The notes under the pieces are model-generated. The model made no database searches. It was given only the letters and a program-made list of their open reading frames with translations, and had not been told where the DNA came from. A program made the position numbers and the translations under genes. 55,219 nucleotides of DNA from a virus: the IMG/VR virus record IMGVR_UViG_3300017613_000358, positions 1 through 55,219 of that record. One strand, written 5' to 3'. This document shows, piece by piece, positions 13,313 through 19,285 of this stretch. The stretch's first letter is position 1. Every line of letters starts with the position of its first letter.

Positions 13313-14377
13313 ATGAAAATCCTAGTTGAACTAGGAGATCCTTCTTACACCGATTTTACTAAATCAGTGGTTAAGCGGGCGAAGGCACGTCCAGCAAATG
13401 TATTTGACTTCACTATGTTGAGTACGTTTATGGAATGTCCCGCTAAATTCTATCAGCGGCATGAAGAACACTTGCAGTCGATAGACTTTGCGCCCGCAGC
13501 ACTGATTCTAGGTGGGGGTCTCCATAATTCGTTAGCCTATTACTATAATGCAATAGCACAGCAACGAACAGGGCTAGATCTTAAACAGCTAGCTGATGAC
13601 ATGAAGCAAGCATTCGTTGCTGAATGTGCTGAGCCAATCAAAGCAAATAGGTTTCCGCTGACACAAGCTGATGCCAGAGATGGTAAGCGTTGTGTATTCA
13701 AAGCATTTGATATCATCGAGAACTATATCAACCACTATGGATATGATATGTTCGATGAGATTATCGACGTGGAGACTCCCTTCGCTATCATTATTCCCTA
13801 CTTCGATCAGCTCTCCAAAGAAGAAGGAGAGATTATCTATGTAGGAAGACGTGATGCTTTGGTATCTTGGAACGGTCGTCTTCATGTCCTAGAACATAAG
13901 ACTTCCTCCATGGTTACTAAGTTCTATATTGAATCATGGAATCTAGATTACCAAGTATCCGGCTACATAAAAGCCGCGCAAGAACTTACAGGCAAAGATA
14001 TAAGCAGAGCTATCGTCAATGTCCTAGGAGTATACAAATCAGATACTCCTCGCTTTGAACGTATTCCATGTTCAAGGTCACCTAAGCAGCTAGATGCGTT
14101 TACTGGACAGATTAATAGCATCACCAAGACAATCTTATCTCTCAGGCAGAGAGTAGAGAATGGAGAAGATCCTTACGAAGTCTTCTGGCGCGCACCTAAG
14201 GCTTGTCATAAGTGGAATAGCCGTTGCCAGTTTCATGGTCTTTGCTCTGCCATGAGTTCGTCTCTGAGAGATTCTCTCAAACTATCAAGATTTGAGACTT
14301 CATTGTGGAGTCCCTATAATATACACGAGATGCCAGATGATGGGTCTGATGGCGATGGCGAAGCTAAAAAAGGATGA
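13313..14377 (+). CDS. PD-(D/E)XK nuclease, Cas4/RecB-like with probable Fe-S cluster
   Basis: 354 residues. FDFTMLSTFMECPAKFYQRH is the usual N-terminal helix with a first cysteine. YVGRRDALVSWNGRLHVLEHKTSS holds the catalytic D...E-x-K, and DYQVSGYIKAA matches the QxxxY-type motif. Near the C-terminus the cysteines in KACHKWNSRCQFHGLC complete a likely 4Fe-4S cluster, as in Cas4 and AddB. It is probably a single-strand exonuclease in recombination or replication, acting with the Sak4-like ATPase two genes on. The last ~20 residues are acidic and overlap the next frame. Confidence 0.8.
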   Translation: MKILVELGDPSYTDFTKSVVKRAKARPANVFDFTMLSTFMECPAKFYQRHEEHLQSIDFAPAALILGGGLHNSLAYYYNAIAQQRTGLDLKQLADDMKQAFVAECAEPIKANRFPLTQADARDGKRCVFKAFDIIENYINHYGYDMFDEIIDVETPFAIIIPYFDQLSKEEGEIIYVGRRDALVSWNGRLHVLEHKTSSMVTKFYIESWNLDYQVSGYIKAAQELTGKDISRAIVNVLGVYKSDTPRFERIPCSRSPKQLDAFTGQINSITKTILSLRQRVENGEDPYEVFWRAPKACHKWNSRCQFHGLCSAMSSSLRDSLKLSRFETSLWSPYNIHEMPDDGSDGDGEAKKG

Positions 14378-14597
14378 AGATGATGGATGGAGAGAAACTT
14401 ATCCTCCTGTCCCACTTGAGAAGGATGATCCGAGATATTGGCCTTACCGAGCAGGTATTAAATTTCCTGGAGAAGTGCATCAGAATCCTCCAGAAGGAGC
14501 AGTCCTCTGCGATGGCAGGATACGAAAAGTCTCACTGGTCGATGGAAGATATTGGTTCCTGTTCAAGTACTGGAACTACATTATGGAGATTCGATGA
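14337..14597 (+). CDS. Hypothetical protein
   Basis: 86 residues if started at 14337; ATGs at 14340, 14349 and 14355 are also possible. The body is distinctive: PLEKDDPRYWPYRAGIKFPG, GAVLCDGRIRKVSLVDGRYW, FKYWNYIMEIR. It looks like a compact beta-rich fold. It overlaps the nuclease end by 41 bases and ends in an ATGA overlap with the next gene. A competing frame starts in an ATGA overlap at 14374 but reads less like a protein. Confidence 0.5.
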   Translation: MMGLMAMAKLKKDEDDGWRETYPPVPLEKDDPRYWPYRAGIKFPGEVHQNPPEGAVLCDGRIRKVSLVDGRYWFLFKYWNYIMEIR

Positions 14598-14911
14598 CTA
14601 TTTTACAATTCAAGAACCAAAAAGATCTACTGCCAACGAAGAATGAACCAGAAAATGTCCTAGCTGATGAGATAGCATATATTCAGGGAGTCAGGACTAG
14701 TACTCTAAGGACAGAAGCCATCAGAGACATATTACTCATGTGCCTCGGTATGTTTCAGGACATACAGAATATTAGAGAAGCATCTAAGATCCTAGCCATG
14801 AATGCTGATCGCAAGACGATGACTCGTGCCATTGATAATATGATGACCATATTAAAAGAAGAAGTTAAGCAAGAGAGATTAGAGAAGCAAACTATTAAGG
14901 AAATAGAATAA
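14594..14911 (+). CDS. Hypothetical helical protein
   Basis: 105 residues from the ATG at 14594, in an ATGA overlap with the previous stop. The sequence is largely helical (TEAIRDILLMCLGMFQDIQNI, then KTMTRAIDNMMTILKEEV) with a charged tail. No family is recognised. It sits between two recombination genes. Confidence 0.5.
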   Translation: MTILQFKNQKDLLPTKNEPENVLADEIAYIQGVRTSTLRTEAIRDILLMCLGMFQDIQNIREASKILAMNADRKTMTRAIDNMMTILKEEVKQERLEKQTIKEIE

Positions 14912-14932
14912 CAAACAAAGAAAGGAGAAAGA

Positions 14933-15772
14933 ATGCACATTTCAGAGTGTGAACAACTAGGAATTAAATTCCTGACCTTTGGAGGATTCGGAACAGGAAA
15001 GACTAGGTTCTGTATGAGTATGCCTGAGCCTATCTACTTCTTTGATTTCGATATCGGCGTGAGGACAGTCTATGCTGCGCTTCTCGCAGAAGACAGACTC
15101 AAAGACGCAAATATTCACTTCGATACTTACAGAGATAATCCTCTAAAGAGATCATTCTCATCTGTCGTCCGTGAATCTAAGTTGGCCCAAATCAATAAGT
15201 CACCGACAGCTTATCTAGACTTTGAGGACAAGCTAAGTGAACTACTGACGGAGTGTGATGATGCTAAAAAAGAGGACAAAGAATGCCCCTGGGGTACAGT
15301 AGTCCTAGACTCGCTGACGACATTCGCTAAGGCATTCATGGATTACATCATGGCTGTCAACTCGGATCAAGGTCGTGTCTTCGCAGTCCCCAACATGAAT
15401 GACTACGGGAACTTTGTTCGTAAGATGATGGAAGTTATCTCCATGTTCCAACTCCTCTCTGATTACGGAGTCCACACTGTCTGCACCGCTCATATGCAAT
15501 TGAAAGAAGACATTCGTGGCCCAAAAGATTCGCAAACGTATAGAGGAATTTATAGAGTCCCCAATATTGTGGGCAAAGACTTACCCTTTAACATTGGATG
15601 CCTCTTCGATGAAGTATATCATTCGTATGTGGAGCGTAATGGAGATGAGGCAGAATACTGGTATGAAACTAAATCAGACGCGGACGTATTTTGTAAGTCA
15701 AGAGCAGAAGAGATGCCTACTAGAGTTCCTCAAGAGTGGCCCAGAATTAGAAGGAGATTGATTGCACAATGA
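14933..15772 (+). CDS. Sak4-like RecA-fold ATPase (AAA_24 type)
   Basis: 279 residues. Walker A is GGFGTGKT (residues 17-24). FFDFDIG lies near residue 40, and the Walker B WGTVVLDSLTTFA near 123. VCTAHMQLKED is typical of the phage AAA_24/Sak4 group. Such proteins are single-strand annealing or RecA-like recombinases that work with a phage SSB, and an SSB-like gene follows two genes later. The strong site AAAGGAG is upstream. It overlaps the next gene by four bases. Confidence 0.75.
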   Translation: MHISECEQLGIKFLTFGGFGTGKTRFCMSMPEPIYFFDFDIGVRTVYAALLAEDRLKDANIHFDTYRDNPLKRSFSSVVRESKLAQINKSPTAYLDFEDKLSELLTECDDAKKEDKECPWGTVVLDSLTTFAKAFMDYIMAVNSDQGRVFAVPNMNDYGNFVRKMMEVISMFQLLSDYGVHTVCTAHMQLKEDIRGPKDSQTYRGIYRVPNIVGKDLPFNIGCLFDEVYHSYVERNGDEAEYWYETKSDADVFCKSRAEEMPTRVPQEWPRIRRRLIAQ

Positions 15773-16107
15773 TTGAAAAGAAATCTCCCAACGTACCTGT
15801 CCCAGATCGAATACTAGCTAAGGCAGATGAGAGAGTATTCAAGGTAGGTCAAGTCAACTACGGTCATCCATATCTCAACTTCACAACTGTTGGTAAGATG
15901 TGGGAGGCTATATTACAAGCACAAGGTCATGCCGATGTGAAGATTGATGCTCATACTGTCTCGATTATGATGGGAGCATTTAAGATAGCTAGGCAAGTGT
16001 ATGGTTATCATGAAGATTCGGCAGTAGATCAAGCAGGGTTTGCACAGACTACACAGATGATTGAACAATATAAGCAGGCCCTCCCTAATCTAGGCTCTAG
16101 AGACTGA
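15769..16107 (+). CDS. DUF6378-like phage protein
   Basis: 112 residues. DERVFKVGQVNYGHPYLNFTTVG, then a helix KMWEAIL, then VSIMMGAFKIARQVYGYHED and VDQAGFA, match the pattern I know for DUF6378 (RxxxYG-x2-NF ... M-x4-K-x-AR ... D-x-AGY). The family is common in phages, possibly a nucleotide-binding helical fold, function unproven. It starts in an ATGA overlap with the ATPase gene and ends 73 bases before the SSB-like gene. Confidence 0.6.
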   Translation: MIEKKSPNVPVPDRILAKADERVFKVGQVNYGHPYLNFTTVGKMWEAILQAQGHADVKIDAHTVSIMMGAFKIARQVYGYHEDSAVDQAGFAQTTQMIEQYKQALPNLGSRD

Positions 16108-16180
16108 ATCCGGTATCAGTCTTTTCAGCATAAATAAGAAGTACAATAACGTACAACAGTAACAAAAGGAAAAGAAGAAA

Positions 16181-16594
16181 ATGAAAATTGGAGTCGCATT
16201 AAATGATGTTGAGGTCCCCAAGGCTGTTCCTCCTGGACAGTATAATGTGCGTGTAGTATCCGCAGAAGTGCAGGATGCAAAAGAACACATCATGACCCCC
16301 ACTCGGTTCATCGTGATGATGCTTGAGATTACTGACGATGGCGATTACAAGGGGAAGAAGCTCCGAGATCAGGCTACCATCGAGATCGACAAGGCGAAAG
16401 ATCCAGACGGAGAAAAAGCCAAGACAGCTCACGGTTTCTTGAAAGAGAAGCTGGAAGCATTGAAGGTCAAGTGGGACGCAGATGGTTTCGATACCGAAGA
16501 CATCATTGGCAAGAAAGCTATTGCTGTGGTATCTGTAGGCGAATGGCAGGGTCGGGAGACCAATCAGGTCAATCGTCTTATTCGAGTTAAGTAG
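16181..16594 (+). CDS. SSB-like (DUF669-type) protein
   Basis: 137 residues. VEVPKAVPPGQYNVRVVSAEVQ, then FIVMMLEITDDGDYKGKKLRD, then a helix GFLKEKLEALKVKW and a final strand GKKAIAVVSVGEWQGRETNQV, form the pattern of phage OB-fold proteins of the DUF669/SSB-like type. In other phages they accompany Sak4-like annealing ATPases, as here. It would coat single-stranded DNA. A GC-rich hairpin and a U-rich terminator follow. Confidence 0.6.
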   Translation: MKIGVALNDVEVPKAVPPGQYNVRVVSAEVQDAKEHIMTPTRFIVMMLEITDDGDYKGKKLRDQATIEIDKAKDPDGEKAKTAHGFLKEKLEALKVKWDADGFDTEDIIGKKAIAVVSVGEWQGRETNQVNRLIRVK

Positions 16595-16623
16595 TCTCGC
16601 GCCGAAGGCGGAGAGATCCGAGA

Positions 16624-16676
16624 AGAGAGGCAGAGTGTACCGGATGCTCTGTCTCTCTGTTTCTGTTTCTATTTCT
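16624..16676 (+). terminator. Rho-independent terminator candidate
   Basis: AGAGAGGCAGAG (16624-16635) pairs with CTCTGTCTCTCT (16647-16658): 12 bp with one G-U and an 11-base loop. A T-rich tail follows (GTTTCTGTTTCTATTTCT, 16659-16676). A smaller hairpin TCTCGCGCC/GGCGGAGA lies just before it at 16595-16613. The placement after the recombination operon fits termination. Confidence 0.6.
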
Positions 16677-16689
16677 AGAAAGTAAAGAT

Positions 16690-17232
16690 ATGATATACAA
16701 ACTAGATAACAGATTCCAGCGTGTACTATATGTTGCAGGTCCGTATCGTCATTACTCAACGCACAAGCAGTTTGAGAACATACTCCGCGCCAGGAAAATA
16801 GCTAAGCACCTATGGAATCTTGGGTTCACCGTGATCTGTCCTCATACTAATAGTATGCTGATGGATGACAATGCAGCTTCAGATGAACTGTTTCTCGCTG
16901 GCGGACTCGAACTGTTAAAACGATGTGATGCTATAGTAATGCTTCCTCTTTGGGAGCTATCACCAGGGTCGATGACTGAGAAATCTATAGCTGAAGATCA
17001 TGACATACCTGTATTTTATTGGGATGATCCAGTATCACAAGATGCACTAATAGAATGGAGTAACAAGTGCCAACCCTCAAAATCACAGACATCAAAATCG
17101 GAGAAGACCGCATACGCAAAAGCCTCGAACGACTCGACGAACTGGCCGCTTCTATTAGGAAGTACGGTTTGCTCCATCCTATTGTGGTCGATAGGAACAC
17201 ACTTACTCTTATCGCGGGAGAACGACGACTAA
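16690..17232 (+). CDS. DUF4406 / nucleoside 2-deoxyribosyltransferase-like protein
   Basis: 180 residues. RVLYVAGPYRHYSTHKQF, GFTVICPHTN, LFLAGGLELLKRCDAIVML and SPGSMTEKSIAEDHDIPVF match the Rossmann-like DUF4406 fold. Residues after ~125 are read from DNA that also encodes the ParB domain of the next gene in another frame. That tail happens to be hydrophobic (WPLLLGSTVCSILLWSIG) and is probably not conserved. The family may act on nucleotides; its substrate here is unknown. Confidence 0.65.
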   Translation: MIYKLDNRFQRVLYVAGPYRHYSTHKQFENILRARKIAKHLWNLGFTVICPHTNSMLMDDNAASDELFLAGGLELLKRCDAIVMLPLWELSPGSMTEKSIAEDHDIPVFYWDDPVSQDALIEWSNKCQPSKSQTSKSEKTAYAKASNDSTNWPLLLGSTVCSILLWSIGTHLLLSRENDD

Positions 17233-18605
17233 GAGCACATATGGTCCTCGGTGAGGACAACATTGAAGTCAACTATAGAGAAGACCTAGATGAGTTCCAG
17301 CTTCTTGAGCTAGAGCTAGAGGAAAACTTATCCAGAGAACAACTGACGTGGCATGAGGAAGTCTTAGCAAGGAAAGAACTCCACGAAATAAAGCAGCGTA
17401 ACTATGGAGAAAGTGGTTCAGGTAAAGAAGGCGGTTGGAGAATAGAAGATACCGCTGAGGCATTAGGTCTTGATAAATCTACTCTTTCACTCGATCTAAC
17501 ACTAGCTAAAGGACTAGAGATATACGAGGAACTAGCTAGAATACCATCGAAAAAGAAAGCGATGGAAGTTCTCAAGACTGCACAAGAGCGAGCAATTCTA
17601 AAAGAAATAGCAAAGAGGAGGGAAGATGGAGCAGAAGAAGGAGAGGGCGATATTAATGCTCAACTCAACGCGTTCGTTACTGGACTTGACAACGGGGCAG
17701 ATGATGGAACTGACGAAGGATCTGGGAGCGGTACTGACTCCTCTGGTGTCGGAAGATCCGAGTCCAGAAGATCTAATTCTACTGAAGAAACAGATGACGG
17801 AATTAGATGCCTCAATGCAAATTGTATTGAGGTCGTTAAGCAACTCCCTTCGGCATCTATCGATCTTGCAATCGTTGATCCCCCCTTTGGACTCGGAGAT
17901 GATATCATAGGCTTTGGCCCAGGTTCCAAAGAAGCTAACTTCGCTAACGATGCTTCTCATTGTCTCTATCTATATGCTAATCTTGTTCCCGAACTGTATA
18001 GAGTAATGAAGCCTGGTACTCATGCTTACTTGTTTCTAGCTATCCAGTTCAATCAGACTATCAGAGAGATGTGTGAGCATATCCACTTGGACGAGAAAGC
18101 ATCTAAACGCGATGACATGGATATTTATGAGGGGTTCATAGTCAGACCGATGCCATTGATATGGGTGAAGGAATCTTCTCATCGCGTAGATCCTGACTGG
18201 AAGATTCCTACTCGTTACGAAGCAGCACTGTGGCTCACGAAGGCTCCTTCTCGACCACTGAATACATTTATGGATGATGTCTTCATTGTAGCAAGAGAAG
18301 CTTCGACTAAAAGAATACACTCAATGGAAAGACCAAGAGAACTAATGAAGAAGTGGATCGAAGCATCATCTAATCCAGGTGATTTAATACTTGATCCCTT
18401 TGGAGGTTCATTCGTCGTTCCTCATGTCTGCTTAGAGACTGGAAGGAAATGTATATCATGTGAGCTAGATGAGACGAATTACCAAAGAGGAATGGTGAGG
18501 ATAGAACAGTTAAGGGAAGAGATAGCTAAGAAGAAGAGAGAAGAATCTCCTGATTTAAGTGCAGAAGAATTAGAAGATGCCCTTGATTCTATCTTAGATG
18601 AATAG
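17067..18605 (+). CDS. ParB domain - DNA methyltransferase fusion
   Basis: 512 residues from a GTG start at the natural ParB start (LKITDIKIGEDRIRKSLERL in part). Residues ~1-180 are ParB/Sulfiredoxin-like with ELAASIRKYGLLHPIVV, LIAGERRLRAH and a helix-turn-helix part. An acidic Gly/Ser/Thr linker follows (~190-240). The C-terminal methyltransferase has motif IV DPPFG near residue 271 and motif I DPFGGSFVVPHVCLETGR near 443, the beta-class order of N6-adenine or N4-cytosine enzymes. It would methylate phage DNA, perhaps for defence evasion. It overlaps DUF4406 by 166 bases. Confidence 0.8.
   Translation: MPTLKITDIKIGEDRIRKSLERLDELAASIRKYGLLHPIVVDRNTLTLIAGERRLRAHMVLGEDNIEVNYREDLDEFQLLELELEENLSREQLTWHEEVLARKELHEIKQRNYGESGSGKEGGWRIEDTAEALGLDKSTLSLDLTLAKGLEIYEELARIPSKKKAMEVLKTAQERAILKEIAKRREDGAEEGEGDINAQLNAFVTGLDNGADDGTDEGSGSGTDSSGVGRSESRRSNSTEETDDGIRCLNANCIEVVKQLPSASIDLAIVDPPFGLGDDIIGFGPGSKEANFANDASHCLYLYANLVPELYRVMKPGTHAYLFLAIQFNQTIREMCEHIHLDEKASKRDDMDIYEGFIVRPMPLIWVKESSHRVDPDWKIPTRYEAALWLTKAPSRPLNTFMDDVFIVAREASTKRIHSMERPRELMKKWIEASSNPGDLILDPFGGSFVVPHVCLETGRKCISCELDETNYQRGMVRIEQLREEIAKKKREESPDLSAEELEDALDSILDE
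17626..17910 (+). CDS. Possible overprinted gene inside the ParB-methyltransferase linker
   Basis: 94 residues in the +1 frame relative to the fusion gene. GAGGAGGGAAG directly precedes the ATG. The sequence reads like a natural helical protein (RSLLDLTTGQMMELTKDL, PEDLILLKKQMTELDASM), whereas the fusion's own reading over the same DNA is low-complexity (GADDGTDEGSGSGTDSSG). The two readings differ so much that the short frame may be the older gene here. Expression is unproven. Confidence 0.35.
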   Translation: MEQKKERAILMLNSTRSLLDLTTGQMMELTKDLGAVLTPLVSEDPSPEDLILLKKQMTELDASMQIVLRSLSNSLRHLSILQSLIPPLDSEMIS

Positions 18606-18619
18606 TTAAATAGTTTTAT

Positions 18620-18745
18620 GAGAGATCACAGGAGAGCTGAGGCAAGTCAATCATGATCCTCTCCTACAGTCGGAATATGATTGACACCCTCCTTGCTGAC
18701 GTAAGGTGCCATCAAAGTCCATAGGCGATGACTCTGTGATCTCTC
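18620..18745 (+). ncRNA. Structured RNA candidate with enclosed pseudoknot (copy 3, divergent)
   Basis: GAGAGATCACAG (18620-18631) pairs perfectly with CTGTGATCTCTC (18734-18745). Inside, GAGAG (18632-18636) pairs with CTCTC (18659-18663). The loop segment GTCAATCAT (18646-18654) pairs perfectly with ATGATTGAC (18677-18685), an H-type pseudoknot. The 209-base spacer 18606-18814 holds no gene. Only the beginning (AGTTTTATGAGAG) resembles copies 1 and 2. It lies just ahead of motif Y and an AP2-HNH endonuclease. Confidence 0.55.
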
Positions 18746-18782
18746 TCCCATTGAGTAAAGATAATGCCAACAACAGATATCA

Positions 18783-18803
18783 AAAGTTTAACGGGTAAAC
18801 TTT
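18783..18803 (+). repeat. Inverted-repeat motif Y, copy 2
   Basis: AAAGTTTA-ACGGG-TAAACTTT is a perfect inverted repeat with 8-bp arms around a 5-base centre, the best formed of the four copies. It ends 11 bases before the endonuclease start at 18815 and could hide its ribosome binding region in RNA or act as an operator in DNA. Confidence 0.7.
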
Positions 18804-18814
18804 AGGTGCTGTGT

Positions 18815-19285
18815 ATGAGAAGAATAGTTGCGGGGCATTACTATATTCAAGTAGACAATAGAGACTATGAGTGGCTAAAGCAATACAGTTGGCGCGTAAA
18901 TGACTTAGGCTATGTACAATGCAGCAACAAACAGCCTTGTTACTACATGCACAGAATGATTATGGATGTAACTCACTTGCCTTGGGATAAAGTTCAAGTA
19001 GATCACATAGATGGTAATCCGCTAAACAATCAGAGATCAAATCTACGTCTAGCTACGCCGACTCAAAATCAAGGACACAATCATGTTAGAGGCGGGACAT
19101 CTAAATATAAAGGAGTATATTGGCGTGAGGATAATTGGCAATGGCGAGCTCAAATACGTTGCAATGGAGTCACACGCACTAAGACTTTTGCTGATGAGAC
19201 AAAAGCCGCAAAGCAATATGATATATGGGCAGTAGAATTATTTGGTGAGTTCGCTAAAACCAACGCAGAAATATTTGGGATATGA
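18815..19285 (+). CDS. Free-standing AP2-HNH homing endonuclease
   Basis: 156 residues from the ATG at 18815; a GTG at 18806 is also in frame. VDNRDYEWLKQYSWRVND is the typical N-terminal strand pair. HRMIM...VDHIDGNPLNNQRSNLRLAT is the HNH nuclease core, and SKYKGVYWRED...WRAQIRCNG...AAKQYDIWAVELFGEFAKTN is the AP2 DNA-binding domain. It lies between the methyltransferase and polymerase genes and overlaps the polymerase start as ATGA. It is a selfish endonuclease, with no sign that it splits a gene here. Confidence 0.85.
   Translation: MRRIVAGHYYIQVDNRDYEWLKQYSWRVNDLGYVQCSNKQPCYYMHRMIMDVTHLPWDKVQVDHIDGNPLNNQRSNLRLATPTQNQGHNHVRGGTSKYKGVYWREDNWQWRAQIRCNGVTRTKTFADETKAAKQYDIWAVELFGEFAKTNAEIFGI

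Noticed and set aside
14374-14646. Competing 90-residue frame that begins in an ATGA overlap with the nuclease gene
   Set aside because: Its protein sequence looks random, while the overlapping frame 14337-14597 has a compact aromatic-rich sequence and couples by ATGA to the next gene. I keep some doubt.
18606-18814. Group I intron or IscB-type guide RNA in front of the AP2-HNH gene
   Set aside because: No gene is interrupted here, the group I P7/P3 core is not visible, and the endonuclease is AP2-HNH without the RuvC parts of IscB.
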